Source: Siphonodentalium dalli
Lineage: Eukaryota; Mollusca; Scaphopoda; Gadilida; Siphonodentaliidae
Assembly (NCBI GenBank): GCA_032622095.1
Contig: CP136062.1
Span: 159,894,875-159,958,874 of the forward strand
Direction of reading: 5' to 3'
DNA length: 64,000 nucleotides
Both the position numbers and the translations under genes were made by a program. Positions 1-10,500 of this stretch are shown here, one piece after another (within the stretch, counting starts at the first letter, position 1; each line of letters starts with the position of its first letter). The notes below the pieces were generated by a model, which did not search any database, was not told where the DNA came from, and saw only the letters and a list, made by a program, of their open reading frames with translations.

Positions 1-1770
1 GTGAACAACTGCCGAGCTATGTTACACTGTAAAGTGCTGACACTTCCAAACACACTTGATGAACAAAAGAAGCTGATTGGCTACCTGGTTAACCTGGAAG
101 CTCACGGCGATCCTGCGTGGGATTGTCTCGAAAACCAGCAGAAATGGATCCTTCAACAGCTGCAGGAATGTAAGGTTGAACATCTAGCGGAAGAAAATAT
201 ACAGCTGGAAAACAATGATAGCAAGTGCTTCACGCCGCCGAAATGGAAACAACTTCGTTCATCTGCCATAACGCCAGGTATGCGAAATTCAAGCTATTCT
301 TCAGTGCCGTCACCCGACGTTATTGGATGGAAGTTCCGTACACCTAATAAAGTGATGTTTATAGAAGAACTTACAGAGATTATGATAGAATGCTTCCCTG
401 ATTTTTGGAAACTTGGTCAGGCATATCTATCTGGTGAATTTAATGCTAAGGACATAGATGATAAAAACAATAAAAACGACTCGTTGCGACATTCCAAATT
501 CAAGGAAATGGTCCTTCAAGCGATTAATTGTTTCAATAATTTAGTTCGTGCTGCGTTTTTGCCAGAGACGATGTCAACTCTTCCCATAGATGTGCGAAAT
601 CAGTATGGACTATGGACGAATGGCGCCGCGTCTGTTCCAGGCACATGGCTGCCGCATTGTGTCAGGTCGATTAGGTTGTGTGCGACATCACTGCTTAGAT
701 TGGACATGTTCAATGAGGTCAGTGAATCCATTCAGGAGTTGACCTTTGACATGAGAACGAGCTGCATGTTCATTTTACTGAAACAGTCAATCGAGGATGC
801 GAAATCGCTGAGTGAAAGTGAAAGTTGGAATGTGGACATGGATGATGAATTTGGCGGAACGACGCAACTGCCGGTTTTATTTGAGAATATTGTCAATGAA
901 ACTATACAGCACCTGCATGAAGTCGTCGTTCAAGTTAAATCTGGCGAATCGGAAATCTTCAACCAGCGGACCAATCAGAAAGAGGCAACATCTGCATGCG
1001 GGGAATTATTGCGAACATTTTCTGGTTGTTTAGATAGTCTTGCATTTGAGCAAGTTGCGGAAGATTCGACTGGAGAGGACAGCAGTAAATGCGATGATAG
1101 TTTGACTCAGCTCTCCCACAGTAAACGACTTATTATTATGCTTAGTAACTGTAACTATACAAAAAGTCATGTCATTCCTCGACTTATCGAGAATTTCAAC
1201 AAACATGGATACGTCGAGATGGAGAGAGTGCAGAAAGAAGCAGACAATACCTACTCGGCACTCGATGAAAAACTGTTTGAGGCGTACATCGAAGAAAAAT
1301 CTAATCCGATAGTTGGAATAATTGAGCATAACATGCTGAAAGGGAAATTTGATTGGTCGAAAGCTAGAAAGCCTACAAGTGTGCGAAATTACATAAAGGA
1401 GATATATTTATCCTTAATTGCCGTTCACGCAGAGGTTTTTACAATATCGCCAGGTTTTGTGGATCGAGTTGTGTTTAAGGTTATTGAGGCTGTGGTTGAG
1501 GAAGTTAGCAGACTAATTATCTGTGTTACTCACTTTGATAAGAGCGGCGCACTTCAGGCTTGGCTCGATTTGCTAGCACTACAAGACGGCTTGTTGATGT
1601 ATTTAACGAATACTGCTAAGCAAGCATTGAAGGAAGGGTTTGATTATCTACCCAGAATGCAACAGGAGGACAAGAGACAGGTGGATGAGTTATTGAACAA
1701 ATTCAAATCGCAATCACATTTCCAGCTTATGTGCTTCAAGAAAAGTTCTGGAAATCAAAGTGAATGCTGA
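1..1770 (+). CDS. EXOC2: Exocyst complex component 2 (Sec5), 3' part of gene
   Basis: This 589-codon frame is open from the first base, so the 5' end is outside the window and the initial GTG is not a start. The protein matches roughly the last two thirds of EXOC2 (about 920 residues in vertebrates). Recognisable blocks are GDPAWDCLENQQKWIL near residue 37, the FWKLGQAYLSGEF block near 136, IVGIIEHNMLKGKFDW near 438, the AVHAEVFTISPGFVDRV block near 474, and the C-terminal ELLNKFKSQSHFQLMCF, which ends as in the family. EXOC2 is a subunit of the octameric exocyst that tethers secretory vesicles to the plasma membrane and is a RalA effector; the Ral-binding N-terminal region is not in view. 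No intron interrupts these 1.77 kb, unlike vertebrate EXOC2. The stop is TGA. The frame has no frameshift and looks functional. Confidence 0.95.
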   Translation: MNNCRAMLHCKVLTLPNTLDEQKKLIGYLVNLEAHGDPAWDCLENQQKWILQQLQECKVEHLAEENIQLENNDSKCFTPPKWKQLRSSAITPGMRNSSYSSVPSPDVIGWKFRTPNKVMFIEELTEIMIECFPDFWKLGQAYLSGEFNAKDIDDKNNKNDSLRHSKFKEMVLQAINCFNNLVRAAFLPETMSTLPIDVRNQYGLWTNGAASVPGTWLPHCVRSIRLCATSLLRLDMFNEVSESIQELTFDMRTSCMFILLKQSIEDAKSLSESESWNVDMDDEFGGTTQLPVLFENIVNETIQHLHEVVVQVKSGESEIFNQRTNQKEATSACGELLRTFSGCLDSLAFEQVAEDSTGEDSSKCDDSLTQLSHSKRLIIMLSNCNYTKSHVIPRLIENFNKHGYVEMERVQKEADNTYSALDEKLFEAYIEEKSNPIVGIIEHNMLKGKFDWSKARKPTSVRNYIKEIYLSLIAVHAEVFTISPGFVDRVVFKVIEAVVEEVSRLIICVTHFDKSGALQAWLDLLALQDGLLMYLTNTAKQALKEGFDYLPRMQQEDKRQVDELLNKFKSQSHFQLMCFKKSSGNQSEC

Positions 1771-2217
1771 CTCATTGATAACCGTGCTTGTTAAAATGGC
1801 GATGTCTGTTACAATGTCCATATTGGGCTAAATAGAGTCGATTTAAAAACTGATGATGATCTTTGAAAGTAATATCTTTGTAAGTTCTATGTGAATTAGG
1901 AGATAAACGTTGTTATTGAGACAGGCTATGTTTATCTCATTGTAATACAATTCACTTAATAATTAACCGTTTCTTTACTGAATTTTAATTGACAAGTAGA
2001 TCCCTTAGGAAATGTTCAGATTAATAGTTGATGAACTTATTATCTGAACATTTCCCACCAATGAAAATTAATCCTTCTACACCTGTATTATCTTTTCGTC
2101 ATACATCCATGATCCTTCCAAATAAATAATGGACTATTCCAATGAATACTTTATTACTTTGTAACTGTTCAGATAATTAGTTCATCAAACGGCCATAGGC
2201 TGAACTTATTATCTGAA
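1771..2217 (+). other. EXOC2 3' flank / probable 3' UTR
   Basis: AT-rich sequence after the EXOC2 stop. A possible polyadenylation signal (AATAAA) lies near 2121. Two short inverted repeats built on GTTCAGATAATAAGTTCATC occur at about 2010-2055 and 2167-2218 and could form stem-loops. Part of the stretch (about 2080-2165) is imperfectly repeated at about 2455-2555, on the other side of the hairpin MITE. Confidence 0.5.
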
Positions 2218-2436
2218 CCCTGCAGGGAGCCCCACACATATATAGAAGCATATAGAAGAGTGTCGTCTGCTCATGTTTGTCTGGGGCTCTGTATGGGTGA
2301 AATTATTAAATTGTTAAAGAATACAAGAAAAAATTATTAAAATTGTAAAAAATTGTTAGGCCAATGCATTCTCTTATATATGCGAGGCGACCTATGGTCG
2401 ACTCGCATATATAAGAGAATGCATTGGCACAGGGTA
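2218..2436. mobile_element. Hairpin MITE family B, one-sided copy
   Basis: Matches the second half of the complete copy at 21175-21633, including the CCCTGCAGGGAG block and the AATTGTTAGGCCAATGCATT entry to the terminal hairpin. The hairpin (about 2355-2430) is a near-perfect palindrome reading GCCAATGCATTCTC, TATATATGCGAG, a short loop, and back. The first terminal hairpin is missing, so this is a truncated copy. Confidence 0.75.
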
Positions 2437-2860
2437 AAAAAAAAGGAATCATTGTACTTGTATTATCATTTTGCCTGTCTGTTGCTTATATTTTCAGAAC
2501 ATCCCTCCAGATGAATAATAGACCATTCCAATGTATACTATTATACCTGAGTGGGAGAATCCATTTAGTAAAGAAAGGGTTAATAAGAAACTGCATTTTG
2601 ATCGACATTCCATGCAATGGATTTAGACCTCAATCAAATCTCTGTGTACTGTATGTTCCATTGGGCTACTCAGACTGAGCATGGCTCGAAACAACTTAAT
2701 AAAAAATTGCTAAAACAGTCAAACTCTGGCAAAAATGTTGGGGTGGGCCCGATTTTCTGTGTCAACTTTTGCACATGGCTATAAACTCATATACCAAGAA
2801 AAACTGAATTGTCAAATTGCATCGGCCGGTATAAACGGCTAAGTTATAGAATATCAGACC
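2437..2860. other. Intergenic, no gene seen
   Basis: No coding signal. The first 120 bp are a diverged duplicate of the EXOC2 3' flank. The rest is unique AT-rich sequence. Confidence 0.5.
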
Positions 2861-3086
2861 CAAGCCTTGAAATAGGGTGTCTGTCATTTGCAGAATGAGG
2901 TCCCCAGAGGGTGAATTTAGTGATGCTACCCCGCATAGCGGGCTAGCACACCAAATTCACCTCAGCAGAATGAGGTTCCCAGAGGGTGAATTTGGTGATG
3001 CTAGCCCGCTATGCGGGGTAGCATCACTAAATTCACCCTCTGGGGACCTCATTCTGCAAATGACAGACACCCTATTTCAAGGCTTG
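2861..3086. mobile_element. Hairpin MITE family A, complete hairpin-of-hairpins copy
   Basis: Begins CAAGCCTTGAAATAGGGTGT and ends with the reverse complement. Inside are two inverted copies of a hairpin with stem GAGGTCCCCAGAGGGTGAAT and a variable GATGCTAxCCCGCATAGCGG loop, so the element is a palindrome made of palindromes. Almost identical copies lie at 40259-40512 and 48423-48676. Short reading frames across it are by-products of the symmetry. Confidence 0.85.
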
Positions 3087-3370
3087 ACTCCATATTTGCG
3101 ATAGATTTGTTAAATCAACTTTGGGAAACTTATTGTCCTTACTAGAAAGATGAATTGCACCAGAATTCTAAAGATCTTATTCTGAAAGATTATCATCAGC
3201 TTATTAAAGAGAAACAAGTCAGAATTTAATACATTATTGGAAAGAGCTCAAAGAGACGAATAGATCGCTACTATTCTTCTTTTGAAAAAAATTAATTGTT
3301 CATAACAGGAATTTCGAACTGATTCTTTTTATGAGATATTGAATTTCTGTTAAGAGAAACTGATTTTTAG
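3087..3370. other. Intergenic, no gene seen
   Basis: AT-rich; no reading frame, repeat or element recognised. Confidence 0.4.
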
Positions 3371-3609
3371 TTAAAGGGGTACTGTGCACTAAATCCGGCC
3401 ATTTATGGGGCCATCTCCTTTTATACCAAACAAAATATATGCAACAAATGAATGAATTTGAGCCATGGATTAGTGCAAAATACACTTGTGTGCTCTATGA
3501 ATGGTGCAAAAAGTATGGTAATTATAATGAAAGCTAGCTGATATGCCCAGGCTATTTAGGGATTTCTCCGTCTGGGCAGAATATACAGCGTCTGGACAAA
3601 CTATTGTTC

Positions 3610-3775
3610 GACCGGTCCAAAAACATGCCTATATGAGCGAGGTCAAGGTCGCACTTGAAATTGGACCCTCCCATATTGTGCCCGGGATCAAAGTATATGA
3701 GGTAGGTCAAGGACACGGTCACACATGAAATTGAACCCGCCCATATTGTTCCCCGGATCAAAGTAAGCCTACATA
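3610..3775 (+). repeat. Two tandem ~75-bp units
   Basis: Two diverged copies containing GGTCAAGG..CAC, TGAAATTG, CCCGCCCATATTGT or variant, and GGATCAAAGTA. They look like units of the GTCTGTCCG/GAGTTATGCCC dispersed repeat family. Confidence 0.5.
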
Positions 3776-3817
3776 CCAAATTTGAGTCGGATCGGTCGAG
3801 CAGTGTTCGAGTCTATA

Positions 3818-3862
3818 ACACACATACATACATACACACATACATACATACATACATACATA
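3818..3862 (+). repeat. (CATA)n microsatellite
   Basis: About 45 bp of CATA/CACA tetranucleotide repeat. Confidence 0.9.
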
Positions 3863-4338
3863 GACAGAAGTTCCAAAAATTATAATAGCAACCACCAAGG
3901 GTGCTTATACCTTAGGCAGGTGAATGACGTCATATATTTTTTTCTATATCCATCAGTGATTTTTTTAGACAGCGGGTATGGATTTTGGAGAAATTATCAC
4001 GTGACTTCCAGTTAGCAACAATGTGGAGATTGCAAAAAACGCGGATGAAAATTAAAGTAACTAATTCATTACTTACGAAGACTTCACATGTGATTTAGGT
4101 CTATTAATTTCAATTTGACCAATTTCTTTGGTTAGCTTAATGAAAGTGAAAAATGAAGACGTCATGACACGGTTTCTGACGTCATTTTGGATTTGTGGGC
4201 CAGCATCCAGACAAGATTGCACAATCCACGACACGTCTTGTCAATTTGGCATGTCATCTCCGTTGTGACCACTGCGTGATATTTCATAAATTATTCTTAG
4301 CGCTATGTCACCGATAAAAGCCAAATTTGAGTCACAGC

Positions 4339-4908
4339 CAGGGTTCGCGCTTGACTGAAATTTACTTTTGCCAAATGAAAATATTTTTTGCCAAATTCTT
4401 TTAGAAATTTCCAAATGCTATCACTTTCTGCAAAATCGAGTTTTATATTTCTATAAGCTCTGTTTGGAAAACTTTTGTTATCAATAGGAAAGCAGTTAAT
4501 TATTAATTCTCGCCTCTCTACTCTCTACTGTGGTTTATCATATAACAACAAGCCAATTACCGAACAATACGATTGTTGAAGGGTTGCTTCACCAGAAGGG
4601 CAAATAGAAAAGAGGATTATCTATATGTAAACACCACAACAATAAATTATATAGTAATATCATCTATACTAATGCTATCAGATTACCTGAATTTTGATAA
4701 AGTTGTTAAACATTTTCTAACCTTATAGACCGCAGCTAATTGCAATGGTTTCCTGAAGTTAATTTCACGAGTGACCAATTGTTTTTTTTGTTTTTTTGAG
4801 AATTTAAAAAGTGACTTGCCAAAACTTTTGCCAAATGAAAATATTTTTTGCCAAATGTAAATTATTTTTTGCCATTGGCAAATTTGGCAAGTGGCAGCGC
4901 GAACCCTG
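4339..4908. mobile_element. hAT-like MITE with CAGGGTTCGCGC termini
   Basis: Starts CAGGGTTCGCGC and ends GCGCGAACCCTG, with TTTGCCAAATGAAAATATTT motifs repeated in both arms. CAGGG ends suggest hAT. The flanking 8-mers do not match, so either the target duplication has decayed or one flank was lost. Nested in the TTAA element at 3371-5176. Confidence 0.6.
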
Positions 4909-5232
4909 ACATGCCAACTTGACAAGACGTGTCGTGGATGTGTGGTTGCTCCACTACGTGTCACTTACGATTCATATTAGATGAGTCATAACCCACAACT
5001 GAGACTCCAGTCATTAATTTATTATCATTATAATTACCTTATTATTTGCATCATTCACAGAGCACACATGTGTATTTTGAACAAATCCATGGCTGAAATT
5101 TGTTGCATATATTTTGTTGAGTATAAAAGGAGATGGTCCCATAAATGACCGGATTTTGTGTACAGTACCCCTTTAATAGGAAATGTGTCACCTCTTTTTT
5201 GCCAGGAAAGTGGCATTTTTCAGGTATCACTA

Positions 5233-5682
5233 TCAGGCCTGAAAGTATGGTACTGGACATTTGCAGAATGAGGAATGAGGTCCCCAGTGGGTAAATACAC
5301 CGCACAGTTGGCTAGCATCACTAAATTTACCTTCTGGGGACCTCATACCTCATTTTGCTTAGGCCTCATCTTCTCTGGAAGGTATTGTTATTATCAAATT
5401 AACAAGTTTTTGTTTAGTTTCTGCAGAAAGCTTCTTTTTCTTTTTTAGTTTAGTTTCTCTATTTCTCCAAATTGGCAGATGACACAATGCATAATTGAGG
5501 TGCTCAATGGGTGCACATCACAATCTTCACCATCTGGGAACTTAAATCGGTGTCTAGGTCTCCCATAGCAGATGCAGAATGAGGTCCCCAGAGGATGAAT
5601 TTTTAGTGATGCTAGCCCACTGTAAATTCACCCTCTGAGGACCTCATTCTGCAAATGTCCGCCACCATATTTTCAGGCCTGA
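5233..5682. mobile_element. Hairpin MITE family A, full-length 450-bp copy
   Basis: The ends are TCAGGCCTGAAAGTATGG and CCATATTTTCAGGCCTGA. Each end carries a family A hairpin (about 5266-5355 and 5576-5656). The centre is T-rich (GTTTAGTTTCTCTAT) and is shared with the copies at 19109 and 46930. Confidence 0.8.
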
Positions 5683-5987
5683 TTATTATACGAGAAAACA
5701 GAAAAGAAACAATACATCCCGATATAAACGAATTCAAGTGTGTTTCATGGACTTCCTCTTAACAAAAAATTCAACGGCCACAATTCTTGTAAAGAGAAAT
5801 TATTTTTTGTTACCAATTTAATTAGTTGGTTTACGAACATGCCGACAACTTTTTTTTTATCAAAATTGCAAAAAAACAAGTTTAAAAAAAAATAATTTTA
5901 AGCCCATGGCGTGCAGTTTATGTAAGACTTCTCACAAAACCATTCTATTTGTCATAATATCATGGGAAAATGAGAATAATTGAGATA
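5683..5987. other. Intergenic, no gene seen
   Basis: AT-rich with A/T homopolymers; nothing recognised. Confidence 0.4.
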
Positions 5988-6297
5988 TTAAAACTCTTTT
6001 AGTGCCAGGCTTATTTTGTAGGTTTAGTGCCAGGGAATCTTACGTTTTTCATGGGCATCAAAATTATTACTATGAATACTTGGTGATAGTTTTGAGTTAA
6101 AACATGCCCCTACGGATTTATCCAGTTTTTTTTTAAATTCGCTATAGCATGCTTAAGCATACCCAAAACAAAATTTCCTCAGAAAAAGAAGAAAACAAAC
6201 TTTTTTATTTTTTTTAGGGCCGATTTTATCGGCCCTGGCAATCTACAGACCGTAAATTAGGGCCGATAAGATCGGCCCCTGGCACTGAAAGAGTTAA
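5988..6297. mobile_element. TTAA-flanked MITE (CTCTTT-AGTGCCAGG ends)
   Basis: Left end TTAAAACTCTTTTAGTGCC, right end GGCACTGAAAGAGTTAA. An internal hairpin GGGCCGATTTTATCGGCCC lies near 6217. No reading frame. Confidence 0.65.
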
Positions 6298-7415
6298 TGT
6301 GTTTTATTTATTTTTATTAACAAAAACATTATTTATAGTGAATATACCGGTATGAGATTTGCATTCACCAAGATCCTGTGGAATAATCGCCAAAAAAATT
6401 CAATACTCCATCTAGGATTTTTCCCTGATGTTTATAAATCCACTAATAAAATTTCTGTGGTCTTAAGCAATTGGATAATAAATATGTACAGTATGTTTAC
6501 GTATCATCTTTATGAGTTTATGCATTGATATGTAATGTCCTGGTTTAATAGTTATTCAGCCCAATATAATCTTTGAAACAGACAGATCCTCTTTAATTTA
6601 TTGTGCAAATAAACATTTATACATGAAATATTGCTCCGAGTTCATAGAGGGGTTTTATGTTATATTTAGCGGGAATGGTGACTTAGTCAGTAAGATGCAT
6701 AACACATTAAGATGTCATTTGCCGATTGCACATTACAGGGAGAAAACCCATGACCTGGAACTTCCGGTTTAGCAAAGTGCTAGATTTGACTGTATTTTCC
6801 TATCTCAAATATTGTAGACAGCTGGTATTTGCAGGATTTCTGACGAGAATATTAAACATTTGGGGAACATGGGTGGTCGATTACTTTCAGTTTGTTCAAT
6901 TGTGTTGTCTTCCTCATATAAATTGGCTAGTCTATGGTGTTTTCGGTAGTTTTTTATGTCCGTTTGGTTTGTAAATCTATGGGCGTGGCTGCATGATTTC
7001 TGTATCGTTGTTGATGATGACTGTTGCATCGCCGCTGACGAATTTGAGATGAATAAAAAAAGAAATAAAATTGTTGATAAATTAATTGTACCTCACAGTG
7101 AGCCTGAGTGGCTAAATATATACAGTACAGATCGGTCGCTGACTGACTGAGTCAGAATGATGGTGATACTGATAGGTTAGAACTGAATTAACATTCAATG
7201 CATGGTAAAGTTGTTTTACTTTAGCTGGAATTGAGGTTTCCATTCAAGATTACAATATACATGTAATATCCAGTTATGAGAGGCCAAATCAAATGTATTC
7301 GTGATTTACATTTAGTTCTATTCACAGAGGCTTGTAACAGACTCCACTGCCTGCCACCCCTTTTAATTTGATTTGATGTTTTATTGGCAATGACATACAA
7401 AAAATGTATGTGAAT
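6298..7415. other. Intergenic, no gene seen
   Basis: AT-rich. Several frames of 60-80 codons exist without recognisable protein features, and I judge them chance. No repeat matched elsewhere in the window. Confidence 0.4.
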
Positions 7416-7512
7416 ACAGTAATGCCCTAAGTAATCGACCCCTTAACCACAGCAGAATTATGGGTAACTTTTCAGGATTTAGTCGGAAATATGGCTTGTT
7501 GCCATTCATCGG
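7416..7512. mobile_element. Partial Tc1/mariner-like MITE
   Basis: Left arm only of the family complete at 7648-7832: begins CAGTAATGCCCTAAGTAATCG, followed by the CACAGCAGAATTATGGGTAA block, and breaks off after GGAAAGCTCTC. Confidence 0.65.
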
Positions 7513-7647
7513 AAAGCTCTCGGTGATTAAATAATAACCACAAATAACTGCCTAAGCATATTGATTTGTTAAAGATTGATTTAGGCATAATCAGCTTAAT
7601 ATGTGAACGTACCGTATCCTACCATAAAGATTGTATGTGATATGTGG

Positions 7648-7832
7648 TACAGTAATTCTCTAATTAATCGACTCCTTGAACACAGCAGAATTATGGGTAA
7701 CTTTTCAGGATTTTCAGCTCTCGGCGAGAGCTTTCCGATGAATGGCAACAAGCCATATTTCCGACTAAATCCTGAAAAGTTACCCATAATTCTGCTGTGG
7801 TTAAGGAGTCGATTAATTAGATCATTACTGTA
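7648..7832. mobile_element. Tc1/mariner-like palindromic MITE
   Basis: 185-bp near-perfect foldback with ends TACAGTAATTC and ATTACTGTA; the arms contain CACAGCAGAATTATGGGTAA. TA at both outer ends fits a TA target duplication, as in Tc1/mariner elements. Another copy is in NOP14 intron 2 (31312-31528). Confidence 0.8.
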
Positions 7833-7972
7833 TTAGGCGACACAAAATAAATATGGTTGTGGCTTGGAAATATTATCTGGATGGTTGTACGCACACATGG
7901 TTGTAATTCTCATAGGTACAGCTAGTAAGGGACGGTTGTTGAATTCAATGGCACCACGTATATATAGAACCT

Positions 7973-8083
7973 CCAATTCAATTTAAAACACACAGGGGTT
8001 TGTTTGTTCGTTAATTTGGGGCAAATTGTTTTTAAGCCTTTACAACATACAAACCCCAAAAGTTGTGTGTAAAATTGAATTGA
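7973..8083. repeat. Short foldback repeat
   Basis: Imperfect inverted repeat: CAATTTAAAACACACAGGGG pairs with CCCCAAAAGTTGTGTGTAAA. Confidence 0.55.
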
Positions 8084-8631
8084 AGTGTGCAGGCTGTGCC
8101 AATAAAGTCAACCAGCCTTACCAGCAGAACCCATGATAATTACATTTGGTATATAGCAATTATTAATTTGGGTGCACCGGTACGTGCTTTTGGAAATGGA
8201 AGTACAACTGTACAATGTAACGCCCCCCCCCCCCCCCCCCCCCCCACCCCAACTAGCATGTGCTTTGAAATAATGATGCTATCACCTAATCATTCTCCCA
8301 GACCCAAATATATTAAAGGGCATGTAGTCCCAGTTTTACAATTTGAAATTGGTCTATCACTTTAATCATGCATGGCACACACTTTTGATTCAATCCAGTC
8401 ATTGAACTATTATACATAACATTATTATGGGGATAATTAAAACACATTATACCAAGTCTTTTATAAATAGTATCCTTATCAGTCATTATCGGTGCCCGCT
8501 AATGCAGTGAGGATGATGCCGAAATGATTTTTGTGATAGGCCGCCGTAACTGAAGTTATGCCGATTCATGCAATTGAATATTCCATTATGGATTATGCAG
8601 TCTGAATCCTTAATGATTGTGACTGTAAAAC
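8084..8631. other. Intergenic with poly-C tract
   Basis: No gene. A poly-C run lies at about 8222-8247. Confidence 0.5.
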
Positions 8632-9782
8632 TTTAAAGGATGTCGCAATTGGCTTTTATCTACTGATTGTTTATACAGAAACGACATAGACAATCAGAGC
8701 TAAAAAATGTGTATATATGGGTAATTTGACCCAGGGAATCTTATTAGATAGGTCTCGTTGACATCAGATGTCTTAAAAGGGCACTGATAATTAATTTAAT
8801 TAAATAATTAATTATATACCCAAAATGGTTGCAATCTGGTTGGTGAAAATTGAAACATGGGGATAAATTGACCCGCAGAGTGTCATGAGATAAATGCCGT
8901 TGACCTGAGACGATTTTAAGGGGAAAATATGAGCAATAAAGATCGTTCCTTGTGTAGGAATATTGGTACAGATGGGTAACCTGACCAGGGGAATGGCATG
9001 GGATATGCGCATCTTCTCATGTTCCATCCATGAATAATGGCTGAGAATAAAACATTGCTTAACTTTGACCGTAGATGACTTAAAGGGGGGGGGGGGGGGC
9101 TAATAGATTATGTGATAAATAAAGAGTGTTTATTATCAGTCAAGAAGAAATGTGGGAAATTGGTGGTAAAACCATTGTATGATAGGAAGAGTATAAGTCA
9201 GAGGTCACATGTATGTCGCATCGTATTTATACAGGTCGTAAATGGAATCAGGATAGAGGTGTTCCCCACATACATGTATCTTCTGGAATTATAATAAATG
9301 CTCTTTATTGATCATATAATATATTAGTCCCTCTTTAAGTCATCTGAGGTCAAAGGTAAGTAATGTTTTATTCTCAGTCATTATTCACTGGATGGAACAT
9401 GAGAAGATGCACCTACTAGTATCTCATGCCATTCCCCTTGTCAGGTGACCCATCTGTACAAATTTCCCTACACAAGAAATACTCTTTATTGCCCCTTTGA
9501 ATTGTCCGAGGTCAACGGCATCTATCTCATGATACTCTAAGGTCAATTTATCCCTATGTTTCAATTTTCACTGACCAGATTGCAATCATTTGGGGTATAT
9601 AATTAATTATTTAAATAAGTTAATTATTAATGCCCGTTTAAGACATCTGATGTCAACGGGACCTATTTAGTAAGATTTCCTGGGTCAAATTACCCATATG
9701 TACAAATTTCAGCTCTGGGGGACCAGTCGTTTCTGTATAAACAATCCGTAGATAAAAGCCAATTGGGACAGCCTTTCAAATT
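8632..9782. mobile_element. Foldback element, ~1.15 kb
   Basis: Long imperfect palindrome. The left arm (8632 to about 9050) and right arm (about 9300-9782) pair over blocks such as GGGTAATTTGACCCAGGGAA / its complement, AATTAATTATATACCC and CATCTTCTCATGTTCCATCC. The outer ends are AAAGGATGTCGCAATTGGC and GCCAATTGGGACAGCCTTT. A poly-G run (9088-9101) lies towards the centre. No transposase. Confidence 0.75.
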
Positions 9783-9835
9783 TTACACTGTGTGTCGCTA
9801 GTAGTCCATCGTGTGACATCACATGAGGTAAATAT

Positions 9836-9920
9836 TGTTAGGCCAATGCATTCTCTTTTATATGCGAGGCTCTTTATATGGGAGACTCGCATATATAAGA
9901 GAATGCATTGGCACAGGGTT
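9836..9920. mobile_element. Single family B hairpin
   Basis: One terminal hairpin (GCCAATGCATTCTCTTTTA and its inverse) followed by GCACAGGGT. The sequence after it (TTTCGCAAAATTTCAGGAAG) recurs after the hairpin at 37525, so the two are relatives. Confidence 0.7.
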
Positions 9921-10128
9921 TTCGCAAAATTTCAGGAAGCTCCAGTCATGATTTTTTCATTGAAATGACAATAAATTGGAAAATTTCCAGCTATAGGGAA
10001 CCAGTTGGAAACATCCAGATTCACCCCACCTCACCGAGACCCTGTAGGGCAGAATAAACCCTGAAGGCAAGTTCATGCGAATGCGATGTGACTGTTGCAT
10101 GTGATATGACTATTCTGAAATGAACCCT
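9921..10128. other. Intergenic, no gene seen
   Basis: Spacer between two MITE relics; nothing coding. Confidence 0.4.
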
Positions 10129-10300
10129 TTAACCCTTTCATGACAGGAGCAGCACTGGTGCAGCAATAAAGATACTGTGCCAGTGTATTATCTTACCGTA
10201 TATATGCGAGCCTCGAATATATAACAGAATGCACTGGCTTACAAGGTCAGGGTAAGTATTGTTAGGCCAATGTATTTTCTTATATATATGAGGCTCCCTA
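10129..10300. mobile_element. Family B relative with TTAA start, degraded
   Basis: Starts TTAACCCTTTCATGACAGG; has one complete degenerate hairpin (about 10179-10235) and half of a second. Related to 37337-37530 and 51577-51822. It lies about 200 bp beyond the IRAK4 stop codon, so it may fall in that transcript's 3' flank. Confidence 0.6.
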
Positions 10301-10500
10301 TTGATTATTGAATGATGGTTATTGGTTCCTGATAAAAGAGACATTCTGTTTCATTGTACATGTATTGACTAATTAACTTGTATTTCAAAAGAGTGTCTTT
10401 TTATAATTTGCTAATGCATAGCCGCATGTTACAAAACTAACATAACTGAAGCCTTGAGATATAAATTAATTTGAAACCATTTTGATGTTTCAATAATGAG

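Larger units (their letters stand above)
3371..5176. mobile_element. TTAA-flanked element with ~135-bp terminal inverted repeats
   Basis: The ends are TTAA-AGGGGTACTGT and ACAGTACCCCT-TTAA. Inverted repeats of about 135 bp (3371-3505 versus 5040-5176) match through the block reading GGCCATCTCCTTTTATA on the left arm. A TTAA target duplication is the hallmark of piggyBac-type elements, but no transposase is present, so this is a non-autonomous copy. It holds a second element (4339-4908), a ~75-bp direct repeat (3610-3775) and a CATA microsatellite. Confidence 0.7.

Noticed and set aside
1-3. GTG as start codon of EXOC2
   Set aside because: The frame continues upstream of the window by homology; GTG is simply the first codon visible.
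2877-3104. Small protein gene with RSPEGEFGDAS repeats, also seen at several other places
   Set aside because: The frames arise from the hairpin DNA of family A; the same peptide appears in both strands because of the symmetry.
6726-6974. 82-codon plus-strand frame
   Set aside because: No ATG context, domain or neighbour support; length expected by chance in AT-rich DNA.
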